From Anagrus nilaparvatae (lineage: Eukaryota; Arthropoda; Insecta; Hymenoptera; Mymaridae), in assembly GCA_022575985.1 (NCBI GenBank), contig JAKSXM010000007.1, positions 23,128,501-23,192,500 of the forward strand: a stretch of DNA of 64,000 bases, read 5' to 3'. The notes under the pieces are model-generated. The model saw nothing but the letters and a program-made list of their open reading frames with translations. It made no database searches and was not told the DNA's origin. Positions 44,829 through 58,544 of the stretch are shown here, in pieces; positions within the stretch are counted from its first letter, which is position 1, and every line of letters begins with the position of its first letter. A program made the position numbers and the translations under genes.

Positions 44829-47800
44829 ACTCTTTTTACGCTAATAGCAAAACTTTAGTGTTCTTGATACTTAATATACAAGTACTGATATTTTTGGTCC
44901 TCAAGTTTAGAAAAAATGGATTCATTCATAGTAACGCTGTTTTGAATGGCTTTTCATTGTTCATAAGCGTTGATGGAAATGCGTGCTAATTTTTCAAAAT
45001 CAAAAAATCCGAAACCCAAGGTTCAATGTTACGGATTAAGAATTCAATGTACCATTAAAAAATAGCTAAGTCCAAAGTCAGAAAGTGCTAAGTAGAATTC
45101 TTAAAATATCCGAATAAAAATTATATTGAATTAACCAAATATTATAATTTTAAGAAATCGCAAAGCCTAGAATTGAATTTTTCAGAATTTGCTGTTGTTG
45201 GTTTCAATGCAAAACTATGAAATAATACGATTTCGGAAATTGAGTTACAAAGAAATAAAATTTTTCATTTAGGACTTAAATATTTTTGAAAAATGCTCTT
45301 CTTAAAATTACTTACTCCAATTTGTACGGATTTCTTAAAAATATTTTTCTAAAATAAATAAATTCTGAAACCTATAATAATTGATTTAAAAAAAACGATT
45401 CGGTTTCTTTAAAATTCTGAATTTGGACCCGGATTCTCATAAACGCTTCTGAACAATAAATGGCCGCCCCGAAAACATAAGGTCAAAATAGTAATTAAAT
45501 ACCATCAGGAAGAAAATTTAAACGTATATGAAGCAAATATATTACAGCTCAAAAAAGGTAACATTTCTGTACAAACAATATTTTGAACCCTGAAAATTAT
45601 ATTCCATAGTAAATATTCTATCAGCCTCAAGAGTGAAAAAAAATTTTTACCGAGAAATACTGAATTGCCAGAAAAAATAAAAAAATAGAGGTCTCGAAGG
45701 CTAAAAATTGGGGAAAATTATTTGTTTGATTCATATTTTTGCACAAAAAAATTTAGGGTCTAATTTAAAGTCTTGGCCATTTTCATGTATACTTCAAAAA
45801 TATCAGGTTTTTTACAAAAATATTGATAATTTTTAATTCTCAGGAAGGAAGGAAGGAAGGAGCCTTTTTCGTCTTTTGCTGGATTATGTAAAAATTTAAA
45901 GAAAAGAACAAGTAAATCAAAAGCTATTATAAAAATGCAAATTATAAACTATTTATTATTATTACACTTAATTTGACTAATTAAAATTTTTAGAATTTTT
46001 TTTTAATCGATATACCTCAAAGGTTTCTTTTATTTCAAAAATATTTCAATCTTCTCTTTTAATTAAAAAAAAAAACATTAAAAAAAAAATAAAAATTTAA
46101 AACTTCAAAGATGTTATCAACAAATAAATTAGTGGTATAAATAAAAAATAAATAATAAATTTATAAGGCTTTTAATTATCATAATAAAAAAAGGAAGCTA
46201 CCAAATAGCATAAAAAACTACTTACTAAAGTGGAAGCTAATTTTAAGATTCGATCGAATATCGGCTTCTTTTTTGTGTATTAATGAAACCCTTTTTTCGT
46301 ATTTTAACTACCTTCATTGCATTAATGAATCTAATTTTATAATAAAAAATAAATCTTTCAAACTTAATATTTAACGAAATTTTGTTACTTGACTTTCTTA
46401 ATATAACTTATTTTTAATTTAAGATAAAACACAGTTTTACGTAACTTTTTTTTTATAGTTAAAGTTCAAAAAAAAAAAAATATCTTTTTTTTTTTTAATA
46501 AAAAATTAATTAAAATTTCTTATAATTACGTAAAAATTACAAAATTTTTCTTCTCCTTTTTTCTTATCATTTAGTAATTAAGAGTTATTTTCTTTTTATA
46601 TGTGTGTGAGACACTTGCAAAAAAAACGTACCTATATAGTAAAAGAAATTCTTTTAATTAACGCAATAAATCAGTTTAAATGTATATAAAAAGGTGATCA
46701 TGAATATATTACATAATACGTCGATCAAACGGCCAAATCTTGCCATACTTAATTAATTAAAAAAAAAAAAAAATCGATTGAAGCGTATAAATAAACAGTG
46801 TGGCGTTTTCGCTTCATCTACGTTTATTTTTTTTTCTTCTTCATAATATAAAAGAAGAGCAAAAAAGTAATATCGTTAGCTCAGGAGCTTAACGAGGTGC
46901 GAGTATAGCCCCCGAGAAAAAGAAATGGCATCACATCAGATAAAAAAAAAATAAGAAGCCACATAAGAGGTCCCAATATTATAACTAACAGTTTAATATT
47001 GGATTTCGAAAGAAGACGATGAATCGAGAAGGCCCCACGGACGATAAGAATCGCTCTGTTATTATTATTATTTTTTTTTAATCTACCTTATTTTTTTAAG
47101 TCAAAGGTAGATTTCATTCATGAGCGAATGAATATTTATTGCTTGATTCAGTAAATCAGTATAAAATAATAATAAAAAAAAAAAAAGCGGTGGACTTGTC
47201 TTTTTATACTGAAATTTCTTATCGTGTTATATGTTTGGTATACTTAACGCGGGTATGACAGGAAGGACTTTAAATTCGCCTAAAAAAATCCAAAATATCA
47301 GTTTATTTTTTTGTCGGTTCATTTCAATTGAATTCACCGTCTTTAATTTTATTTTATAAAATTTTGGTTTTTATTTTTTTGTAATGCTAAACTCTCTCTC
47401 TCTCTCTCTCCTATCTTAGCTCTCACATACATGCATATTTATATAAATATTATATAAAAATATACATGAAAATCTGTCAAAATTAATTTAAAAAAATATT
47501 TTTTTCTTTTAATTTGCATTTTTATTAAACAAAATGTAATACAAAGATGTTAATAAAATTTTTATCTTTTAAACGAAATCACGATTATAAAAATAAAATT
47601 TATTTTAAATGTAATATAATTTTTATGACATTATTTATTCATAATGCGCAATAAAATAAAATCAAATTAAGACGTATTTTTTTTACGAATGTTATAAATT
47701 TAAAAGAGAAAAAATTTTGACCGAATTAAAAATTTTTATTTAACTTTTTGTAGGTTAAACTGAATGGCAAGTATTCTTAATCCTCTAACAATGAAAATGA

Positions 47801-50084
47801 TAATCACTTAAGAATGACTAATTTTGTCAAATAATCCTAGCGATTTGGCCCTCGGAAACCTAGCTTAAGTAGTAGCTTCTGAAAAATTATCACGAAACTG
47901 AGCAAAAAACTCACTAATTCTCATTGTAATTAGACCTCTGGTGACGAAAGTCCCCTAAAATTAAAAAAAAAAACGGTTTCTTAGGCTTTATTTAATTTTG
48001 CAGAATCATAAACAGATAACAGATGATACTCTGAAGATTGTCTGAAAAACTGAGCATATCATCACTTTCCAAAAAAAATTTTTTAGGCTTTTCAAACTTC
48101 TTGAAGAACCCGAATTCTATTTTGAAATTTTCAAAAATTGGTTCTTTGAGCATAAAAAAAATATGCCATCCTTAAATTTTTTTATATTCTTGGTGAAGTG
48201 AGAACACTGAAATTCTTTTTGGCTTTCTGATCACTTGGTTAGTGTGTCAAAGCTCCAAATCCTTAGCTTGCTTCATTACACATTTTTCGGGGTGTATAGC
48301 CCCAAATTTGAGAACTCTATAACACGAAATTAGGTTCACGATTAATTGTTTATATTTATTTTGAAATTTTTTTTGAATTTTAGGTTATAAAAAAAGTAAA
48401 AACAAAAGCAAATGATTATTTAAGGCAAATAGATATTTATTTTAGGCCACTGCTCCCCGAAATTCGGCTTTAAAATCAACAAATAATCAGTAAAGTAACG
48501 ACTTAATACAATTGGTCAGAAAACTAAAAAGATTTTCAGTGAAACAATATTCTTTAATTTTTTTAGAAAATAACCTGGAGGGTGAACTACTTTCTAATAC
48601 CCGAAAATACATAATCTTTACCGCTTTTTCAACTAACAGTTGATTATTGTGCAAAAATTTAAAAACATCAAACTGATTTTTATTAATAACCACCATTCTA
48701 CTACTTAGGGTAGGTTTATTGTGGGGGCCAAATCTGCACTGTGCTTATCTAGCGATAGCCTTTTATCCAGCACGATGAACTTCTTTTAAAATAGGTTAAG
48801 AGTTGATTATAAATTAGTATAGCTATTGAAATTCAATATAATGAAAAGTGAGTTCAATAAATAGCATATTTTATAGGATAAATTTATATTACAAATGTAT
48901 TTTATTTATTGATAATTGAATTAATTTTTACTTATTTTAAGTGAGTGTCAATTAAGAAATAGAACTGACAGCTATAACAGAAATTGAATTACTTATTTTT
49001 AAATTATAGTTGATGATATTGACACTTGAAACTAGTCTATACTTGATAGTTTAAAGCTTTTAAAAAATTATTTTTATATTAATTGTCTTGAATAAATTAA
49101 AATTATTTGAGGACATCAAATTATCAGGAACGTACTTTATTTAATATTCTGGAACATAAGCTTTTAAGAACTAATGAATTTTAAAATTAAATATCCAGGT
49201 TAATATATTTGTAGGTTTATATTTATATTTATACAAATTATTATTTCTTATTTTATTTTCTTTTTTTTTCAATAAAAATTAAGTACTCAAATTTTAATAA
49301 AAAAAAGCAATTATTGAAATGTATCATAAAAATAGCTTGTAAATATGCCCACATAATATTCTTGTTTAATAAAATTAAAAATTTAATTCTCGTTTCAATA
49401 TATTAATAAAAAATTTACTTTATACCAAAAGATGTATATTACGCTGTTAAAAATTAAATAATTTTTTTTTAATTTGTAAAACAGCTATTGACTATAATTT
49501 TATAGTTTTTAAACTACAGTTATTAGAATTTTTATTTTTAATGGTTTTCAAGGAGCCGAACATAAATTATTTCATGTATGTGAGGGATTTAGGTGGGTCG
49601 TGTGAAAAATAAGTCGCAGAATTAATTAGTATATTTTAAAAAATATAAATTTTTATGTTTTATAAGAGGAGGAGGAAAGTGATACATTTGACGTTTTTGG
49701 ATGCCCAGGATTTTTTGGGGTTGTGGACAATATTATGAACCTTTGAAAAATAAGTAAAATTTTTTAGCATACGTACATAGAAAAATTTAATAGTTTAGAG
49801 TTTAATTTAAAATTTCGTTATTGAAAAATAAAAATAATTCTCAAAACAATTTATTTTTCAGTCAATATCAGCTATTGATTTATCAGACATCAAAAACTTA
49901 AAACTATAAAAAATATTTTAAAAAACAATTTTAAAATATGTCAATTTTCAAATGCTTTTTTGTAGAAATAAGAGTGCAGCAACGTAGTCTTGTAAATTTT
50001 CTTGATAAAAAATTTACGCGATTTTTTGAAGCCTGAATCCTGCCATGGATTCAGGCTACAGCGATGGATCCATCCAGTAAGGGT
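44829..50084. other. Long AT-rich stretch, no gene supported
   Basis: Contains (GGAA)n at about 45843-45861 and (CT)n at about 47392-47410. A GC-richer island at about 46795-47060 (GCTCAGGAGCTTAACGAGGT, AGTATAGCCCCCGAGAAAAA) has no coding frame. Sequence at 47820-48480 is a little more complex and may hold an old repeat that I could not delimit. Confidence 0.4.
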
Positions 50085-50200
50085 AAAGAGGCGATTGTTC
50101 CCGCCTGAGAGCCAAAAATTTACTTATTTTACTAAGATTTTGTTAATTCTAAGAAGATTTATAAAAACTCGCCAAATTTTACTGAATTACCCATTCCTAA
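50085..50200 (+). repeat. Dispersed repeat C, copy 2
   Basis: CCCGCCTGAGAGCCAAAAAT and ATAAAAACTCGCCAAATTTT ACTGAATT parallel the copy at 9335-9450 in the same orientation. Just upstream GCCTGAATCC / GGATTCAGGC (about 50032-50057) forms a short hairpin. Confidence 0.45.
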
Positions 50201-51749
50201 AAAAATTTCTGGATTGCAAAAATAAAATATTTAATTCGAAATTTCCTAACATATTTTCGAAAAATAAAAAATTTCGGAAAATGGCAATCAGCCTAATATG
50301 TATGAATGACAAAAACTCCCCAAAAAAAGAAAATACTCACGCATACATTTAAATACTTTTAATAATAAAAATCGAATAAAAAAAAAAAAACAAAGTAAAT
50401 ATATATTATAAAAAAAACGAGTTTTGAGCTTAAGTAAAAGCATTTCACTGCGAATCTTTCGATACATTAAATAATCTTGAATATACGTATAAAATCTACA
50501 TCTACTTATATGAAAGCGGCAATGAATATAAAAGGAAAGGCCAATCTCGATATCTCAGGTGGGAGCGTGTAACGTGCGAAATCGCATTATCGCGATATTC
50601 TTCCTCTCTTATTCTTCGTATATTCCAATTTTTTTTTTTTATTTTATTCAAGTGCATCTCTGATGTATCAAAAAGAAAAAAAAATGTAAAAAATAAAAGA
50701 AACCAGAGCATTCAAAACAGAGTAAAAAAAAATAAAGGACATAATGGAGTAAAGAAATAAAAAAATTTAAAGAAAAGAATAGAGACTCGCACTCGGAAGA
50801 AGATATAGTAATTTTATGCGAATATAAAGATCAGTAAAAAAAAAAAGTATTTTTGCTTAGGTGGCCTTGAACGCATACAATTTTACAATGTTATAAAATA
50901 AAGTTCAGAGTATATAACAATGTATTGTATAGAAAAAGTCATAAAATTTATATTGCAAAAAGTCAAGTTCATTGAGCTTGATTATATAAAACTTTTTTTT
51001 TTCTTTTATGTACATTACTGATAAAAAAAAAAGAAATTTATAATTTTACTTTAAATAAATTTAATGTACAGTTACGTATCATTTATTTAATATATTAAGA
51101 TTGACTACAACAAAAAAAAAAATGAAATGATGAATAAAAAAAAAAAAGTAAGAAAGAATATTGAATACGTGCACGCGCGCGTTTAAATTTTTTTTGATAG
51201 ACGAATGATGATTGCTGATTTATGCACTGAAATTGTTGGCCACTTCTTTTTAAATTAAATGTCTCGTAAATACCCCTTTGGCAATAAATACGTCCGGCTT
51301 TTTTTTTTTTTTTTTTGAGAACGTACGATGACTTTTTAAACCTTAAATTTTTTTTAAACTCTCTTTGATTTTTAAATTTATTTTATATTCTTTATAAGTA
51401 TGATGAACTTTAAAATCGCAGACAATTCAAAAGAGTTAATGTAATTTTTGGGTATAGTAGTATAATTCAAATTGTCAGATAAATATAACATTTATATGTT
51501 TGTGCTATATATTTTATTTTATTCTTTTTTTTTTTCAGTTTTAATGATACGTTTAAGAAATTTTTATTTAAACGATTAATGCATAATAATTTAAACGATT
51601 TTGTATAATATGTTTAATGAAAATATATTCTGTAGGTATTATCAATATTATGTATAATTAAATTTAAATCATTTTTTATTAACTTGATCTCTACTTATGT
51701 TAATTATTCTTAAAATCAATTTTTATTTTTTAGTTTTCATATTTTTTTA
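50201..51749. other. AT-rich intergenic DNA with a GC-richer island
   Basis: An island at about 50510-50600 contains CGCATTATCGCGATATTCTT and GGGAGCGTGTAACGTGCGA but no open frame with protein-like content. GCACGCGCGCG occurs at 51171. Confidence 0.4.
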
Positions 51750-52160
51750 GGCTGAATTTAGATGGGCTTCTTATCTTCTTACTTCTTACTGTCTAGCGTG
51801 CTATAATTTGAATTTAATTTCATTTCTTGTAAAAATTGTATCATAAAATTAAAATATATGATTAAAAAATGTTTTTTTGCAAAGATTGGCCTTAAAGCAA
51901 CAATAAAAATATGTTTTTATTAATAATGACAAATAAAATTATTTATTTACAATTATCCAAACACATATGCTAACTTTCTGCTATACTGATAATTACATTA
52001 AAACTTTTAAAAAAGACTGATTTTAATAATTTATAAATATTATTCCGAGTATTATTCCGTCTTAAAATTAGGAAAATTTAATGAAATTAGTTTAAATTTT
52101 AGCGCTAAAAACATAAGAAGTAAGAAGATAAGAAGTCTATCAAACTAAATTCACCCTTAG
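51750..52160. mobile_element. ~410-bp MITE-like element with ~38-bp TIRs
   Basis: The left end GGCTGAATTTAGATGGGCTT then CTTATCTTCTTACTTCTTAC is mirrored at the right by GTAAGAAGATAAGAAGTC then TATCAAACTAAATTCACCCT. Inner CTAGCG / AGCGCT also pair. The flanks TTA and TTAG suggest a short target duplication. Non-coding. Confidence 0.7.
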
Positions 52161-53329
52161 TATGTAAATTGATTTGTTTTTATTTTTTCTCACAAGAGAA
52201 ATGATTTTTCAATGCTATATATACTTCGTTCTCTTTAATATTTTATCGTATAATATTCATTATTCTAAAGTATTTCTAAAGTTATCTATATTTATTAAAA
52301 TTTGGCCAGGTTACGTTTCTATTTATTCGGATGGAGCAGCCTTTTGTATAGGGGCAGTACCAGTGTTGGGTTGTACACGTGTTTCTAAGTGAAGAAATAA
52401 TAGATACACGACAGAACTGCTTTAGTTAAATATTTAACCAATTCTAAATTATGCACTAATAATACAGGATAAAAAATGATCGGTGCGTCCATTAAGTCAA
52501 TTAATTTTATAATATATTATAATTAGAGATTTATTATGTATTACTTCATTTGGCTCTGAAGCTGAGGAATTACTAATTATACCCACGTAGAAAGTTTAAG
52601 CTTACCAGTAAGCTTAATCTTTTTACGTGGGTAAAGATTTTTAATTTAATTTAAAATAATCTTTTAATTTAAACTACTTATAATGGGGTGTCTGATCAAT
52701 AACTTTTTGAAAAATTAATTTTAAAAAGATAATTTTAAAATTTATGCTCCACAGCAGAGTACATTTTTTTTATTTGCAAAACAAGTAAGTATACATTTAT
52801 AAAAAAAAACATGATTATGATTGTAAAAGAATAATATTATAAAATTAATTCACTCTTAATCGACACACAGAACATTTTTTTACCCTACATTATAATTACA
52901 TCATTTTATTTTGTATTTTAGCTTTTGGTTGAATTTTACACTTTTTGGTTGAAATTTTACCCAAAAATTGCAGAATTCAACCAATTGGTTTAATATTCAA
53001 CCAAAGCAGTTCTACTGCGTATGATTTTAACTTCATTAATAAATGATTGTTATGATCGTTAATAAATAAAGTTGAAATATGCGGTGTGCTGATGCAAAAA
53101 TAAGTATACAAAAAGGTATCAACGGCTTTATTTAAAAAGAAAAAGTTTTACATTTTACTTTTTATCTAAAATTTATTTGAAAAACATCGTAGTTTCTATT
53201 TTAAAAAATATCTGTTCGAGCAGTCCCTAAATACATATTTAATTTTCTTGGCGGTCAGAAAGCACATATTTCCCGGCTGCTGTGCGACCCAAAAAGACGC
53301 ATTTTCTCATCACTGATGAAGAAAAATCG
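52161..53329. other. AT-rich DNA with short inverted repeats
   Basis: Around 52920-53010 the motif TTTGGTTGAA(T/A) repeats three times and TTCAACCAA appears inverted twice. No gene; a 72-codon frame at 52174-52392 shows no family motif. Confidence 0.4.
52581..52632. repeat. 26-bp-arm hairpin, ACCCACGTA ends
   Basis: Left arm 52581-52606 (ACCCACGTAGAAAGTTTAAG then CTTACC) and right arm 52607-52632 are inverted with only three mismatches and no spacer. It may be a minimal MITE remnant made only of the two TIRs. Confidence 0.65.
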
Positions 53330-53462
53330 TATACGACCCTTGTCCATAGACAAAGAATGACCCAAATCGCAATTCACCAACCTCGGCTTCGCCTCGGATG
53401 GTAATTTACGTGCGATTTGGGCCATTCTTTACTTTTCTGGACACGAGATCGTAATATAATAT
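53330..53462. repeat. Small foldback with TCGGCTTCGCCTCGG centre
   Basis: AAGAATGACCCAAATCGCA (53348) pairs with TGCGATTTGGGCCATTCTT (about 53412-53430). The pairing extends to CGTATACGACCCTTGTCC against GGACACGAGATCGTAATA. The centre is a GC-rich imperfect palindrome, CCTCGGCTTCGCCTCGGATG. The design resembles the nested foldback at 13801-13944. Confidence 0.65.
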
Positions 53463-56400
53463 TTATGAAAAACAATTTATAATTGATCATAAGTAATTAA
53501 AATGATCAAAATGAGCCATTTTTACGTGTACTTTTAAATAAAAAAATATCCAGTATTAGTAACCTTATTTAATCTTTATTCTTGACAATCATTTCATCCA
53601 GTGTAATCTATATTAATAATAAAGTTCAATAACGGTAATTAATGTTTCAATGAGTTAGCAAATTTGTCTTTTTCTGTTTAATTTTGAATAGAATAAAAAG
53701 CGAATTTTGATATTGAATAGCATTTAGTAATAGTCTCATTTGTTACCTTTTTTATGTACCTATTTAAATTCTTTTTTTTTTCATTTAAATGATATGTATA
53801 GAGAGTATGTATTCCATTGAGCAAGTATCAAAAGATATATAAGTAAAGATAATAATATCGAAGTGAGAAAGATTATGTGCTATTGAAGAGGCATACTATA
53901 GGTATAAGAAATCTCACAAATGACTTGCAAGCTCATAAATAAATTGTATATAATATGAATTGTGTGTGGGTTTGAATGAGTGTAGGTGTTTCATATATAT
54001 ATTTCTAAAAGAGACAAGGTCAATGGACAAACTGTGAACGTGCATGGATTATCCATTACTAACATTATATGCTCGTCATTTTCATTTATATAGTATATGC
54101 CCCTTTTACACCAAGGATTATCTGATTTTCTATGAGGGAGATACAAAATTTTGCACACAGAGAGATGATATGTATCAGCTTATATTATACGGCTTCTTTA
54201 CGAAACTCAATATAAGCTTATTAGTCCTTCTGTTAATAATCATAATAATATAAAATTCGATATTTTATTTAATATTTTAGTTTCTCCACCCTCTCTTTCT
54301 CTCAAAGTAATTCAGATATTCCCTTTTTCAATATTTTCATTATTCTCATATTTTGAATTGCATACAGTTATGGAAAAGATATTCAAATAATAATTATATA
54401 TATACCTATATTGCCTCAGAATTTCTTCATGCATTTAATGTTCAGTTTACAATCATTTCTTTTTTATGGGTAAATTTAAATCAGACGTATTTCACACTGT
54501 TGGCCATGTTTTCAAATCGATTTAATAGTATTTTCCCCAAAAATGCTGCTATAAATAGGTCTCCGAGGGAATTTTCAGCTCCAAAGATTTAATTCTCGAT
54601 TTTTTGATGGTCATTTTTGATTTTTTAGTAATTTAAAAAAAATTCACTAATTTTTCGCTTTTTCTCCAAAATGCATGTTTTATATCATGGAAAATTATTT
54701 CCTCTTAGGTCCCGATAGAAAAAATATACGATCATTATCGTCAAATTGATATATCTCAAAAGGCAAAATTATATAGATAAAAATTATTCTAGTTGGTCTT
54801 AAATTTATCCTTAATGTCCATATTCTTAAAGCAATGTTTTGGTGCTTTTTTTGAATTAAAAATACTAGATTTAAAATTATGGATGCCTAATAACTAATTT
54901 TTTACAAATTTTAAATTTCCCAAAAAGTCACGTGAACAAATGAAAATATGACCACAATTTCCAAATCCGTGGAAAATTTTACATGCGGACGTAATTTTTT
55001 TTGTTTTTAGAAAATTTAATCTCAAAACAAATCTCTTCTGTTTATTTCAACTGAGAATTTATTCTCAGGATATTAAAATGAAAGCTTAGTTTGAAAAATA
55101 CTGAATACTAGAACCGATCTGAAAACACGAGTCCTTTGATTTAAATTTATCCATATCATACCTTAAAATTATTAATTAAAAAATTTTGAACCCATTTATC
55201 TCGTTGAATAGTTGTTTCTAAATTAGAAGGTTTAATTTGAGGAAGATTTGATAAATTGTAAGTATGTAAATTTATCTTTAGTACTTCAGGTAAATTATAT
55301 ATACATCATTAAAATATGATTGCAATTATTTGCTTGAAATTCGTGTACAAGTTTATTTTGAGAGTTTTACTTTAACTTATCAGTATACATAATAAATTAA
55401 CGCAAATGCATAGATATGTACATAAATTCATTGCGTACAACTCCTTAAATGCTTCATTACATGTAGAAATGTCAAAGATATCTTATACAGAGTAAACATC
55501 AATGCAACTTATGAATTTATACTCATACACATGCATTTAGGTATAAATGACAACAAGGCATGTTATACATGTTATTAGAAGCATCTGCGTCTTCTTGAAA
55601 CATTTAATGCAACGTAAGCTTTGATTCGTATAAATATAATATATACATGCAACCCTTTGGATTTAAAGCTGCAAAACCAGCATATATTTAACAATAATAT
55701 TTTGATATATAATTCATATTGTAAATTTTAGAGTGAATTTACAAATGTTCAAGCATACAATCTCGCGTTCGTACACTCGAATTTTATAATATATTATGAA
55801 ATTTTAAGCAAAGCAACTTCAGAATGTAATTTAATAGAATTTTTTGAAACTCTGTTTTTAATAACCTAAGGTTACAGAATGTGAATTCTGTATTGTGAAT
55901 AAAATGTATTATGATTGAATTTTTTCTAGAAAAAAAGGAACATAAAAGCACTAAAATTTTTCGGATCTAGACAGATTCTGACAAGAATTTCTGGGTACCA
56001 CTTATTTATTAGCGTGGTATTATCAGAAAATATTGACTCAGATTCATCACAAAATTTTTGTAAGATTCTCTTTTACAGTAAAATTTTAAAAAGTTCCTGA
56101 AACTCTGTACATAAAAAAAGAAAATGAAATATCGTAAATATTTTTAAAAAAATTTTATTCTTTTTTATATTATTTTATTTTTTTTATACAGTATATCCCG
56201 AAATTATTTGGTTATTATTTGGTGACGAAAGAGCGCGTCTCAGAAATTCTGGCATAGACAAAAAAAATTATTCTTGCAATTTTTTTCTTTATCTTTTAAA
56301 TGTTTTCAAATTACATGAAACCTAAACAAAATGTTTTTTAAGAAATTTTCTTTTGTCCAAAACTTTTTTTTTTTTAATTCCACCATACCTCGGTATTTTT

Positions 56401-58085
56401 CTTTACGTTTCAATACGCTTGCAATCGTTTGAAGCAAAAATAATTTTTACTGAAACAACTGGAATTTTTTTCAGTGAAACAATAGCTTTGCAGCATAGAA
56501 GAAAAATTAGATTATTGTTAGTAGGGTAAATTCGACTGTCGCAGGGTAAATTATTTTATTTCGATTTAGAAATATTTTTACGAAGTTAAAAATTATTTTA
56601 ACTATTTGTATATCATATTCTATTTGTGAATTTTCAGGTTCTTTTTGAATCTAAATCTTCATTGCTATTTTAAGCATAAAATTTTAAATTCAATAAAAAA
56701 TTTCATATAAATTTTGTTTCTTATATCCTTTTAACGATTAAAAAAATTTAAATAAAATCCAAATTTAATAATAATAAAAAAAAATATTTATTATACTATT
56801 TAAAAAAAGAAAAGAAAAAGTAATTAGATTTTGAATAAAACATCGCATTTACTGTTAATAATAATTTAAAATATTTAGATGATTTTTTAATTTAAAGTAA
56901 CGCCCGTTATTTAACTTCTCAAAGAATTTGTTAATATCCATTCTGTGCATAATAATTTTTTTCTTTTTGCATACATAAAAATACATAAATACATTGAAAT
57001 ATACTATGCGGGTTCGTCCCCAGCTATGAATAATATTAAAAAAAAAAACTGCAAAGAGTTAAAATATCAGGCCCGTGGCAATTTCGTGTCTTTCTTTATT
57101 TATATATTTTTTTTGACCGACACAAAAATATACATTCACATTCTTATTATTATTACTTTTTTTTTACCTTAACCGGTAAAAAGGGCGGAGATCTTTCCAT
57201 CGTCTAGACTATATATTAGAAACTCCCTTCTGTATTTTTTTTATTTAAGAAATTTATATGATATTATTGTTTTTCATTTAAAAAATATGGTTAGTTATTT
57301 GCTAAAAAGTTATCATAACATTTTGATGGGATTTAAACTTAAAAAGGGTTTTTATACAGTTGCAATTTTTAGTTAAATTAAGATGTTTGTAACTATAAAT
57401 TTACCTTATTATATTTATACGAAATAAAGAAAAAACAAAATTATATAATACAAAATTTTTATATTAAAACACGTAATAAGCGAGTAAAAAAAAAATTTTT
57501 TTAATCAAAAAAAGAAATATTAAAAATTATACCTACATGTAAGTTTAATAAAAATTTATATAATTAAAAAAGTTGCTCATTTTTACTTAAGTTAAAATAA
57601 AATTTAATCGAATTTGTTTGTTAAACTAAAAAAAAATAAAAGAGAAAGAAATGATCGTATTTTACTTGTTAATAAACAAAGTTTAAAAAAAAGCATAGTG
57701 GATCCGGGTAAAGAGTTTAATTTGAAACCACATTGAATAGAGAAAGATATAAAATATGGAGAAATTTGCCTAAAGCGACACTTGGTTAAATAACTCAATG
57801 CGGGTTATATTTGGTCGAGAAATCCTGCTATATATGTTAAAACTAAAACTATATCAAACATAAACAAATATAAAACAAATTACAATTTCAAAGCTTATAG
57901 TGTGCTTTATTGTAATGTTTATTATATATCATGGTGTTTGTACTTATTTATTTTTTTTATTTCTTGCTAAATTAACCTTGTTATGAAATTTTATGTTACA
58001 TGTTTCAGAAATTTCAGGAAATAGATTGTTATGCAATAACCTGAAGTTCAAAAACTGACACTGAAATTTTTACAATAGAAAATAA
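53463..58085. other. Long AT-rich stretch, no gene supported
   Basis: 54590-55130 has family B-like phrases ('TTCTAGTTGGTCTTAAATTT') but no mirrored arm. 56394-56440 matches, in reverse, the 45 bp beside the family A element at 16983-17027 (TATTTTTCTTTACGTTTCAA ... GCAATCGTTTGAAGC). The rest is AT-rich without coding signal. Confidence 0.4.
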
Positions 58086-58544
58086 CTCGATATCAGAAAA
58101 GCCAAGGCCCCAAAAAGTTTTAGATTTAGCAGAATTAGAACATTTAAAAAATACTCCCGTATACGAAACTATAAAAAATCTTATTAAATAAAATCATGAC
58201 ATTTTTCAGTTAAAAGATGAAAAATTGACTTACGCAAATAATACAACTGTAAAAATATGAACTAAAACTTCAGACCCTATTTATGTTAAACAATATTTTA
58301 TACCATATGGACAAGGCTGAAAAAGACCGTCAAATTAATGAATTATTAAAACAAGTTTTAATGCAACCTTCAAATTTGCCATTCAATGCTCCATTATTTT
58401 TCATTCCAAAAAACCAGATAACAAAGGCAACGTTGAATATCGCCTAATTTCAGATTTTCAAAAGCTGAATAAAGAAGTCATTGAACCAGAATTTCCGATT
58501 CCTAAAGTACAAGAAATTCTGGATGACTTGAAAGGCGCAACTTA
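58086..58544 (+). pseudogene. Ty3/gypsy pol remnant, protease-RT junction and RT start
   Basis: The first part (about 58105-58310) reads KVLDLAELEHLKNTPVYETI and later DPIYVKQYFIPYG, the linker between protease and reverse transcriptase. It is broken by TAA and TGA stops and a frameshift near 58316. The second part gives KDRQINELLKQVLMQPS, then FNAPLFFIPKKPDNKGNVEYR and LISDFQKLNKEVIEPEFPIP, ending LDDLKGATY, the opening RT motifs of Ty3/gypsy elements. At 58545 the frame is interrupted by a family A element and resumes beyond it at about 59029. No LTRs, gag or integrase were identified. The element is not functional. Confidence 0.75.

Noticed and set aside
50002..50352. 116-codon plus-strand frame
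   Set aside because: It spans dispersed repeat C and AT-rich DNA, and no conserved motif is visible.
52174..52392. 72-codon frame with IYSDGAAF, RNase H-like at a glance
   Set aside because: Only one short motif, with no continuing RNase H sequence before or after.
53300..53330. CTGATGA next to GAAAAATCG, possible second hammerhead
   Set aside because: No stem II pairing and no GAA plus GTC in the right places.
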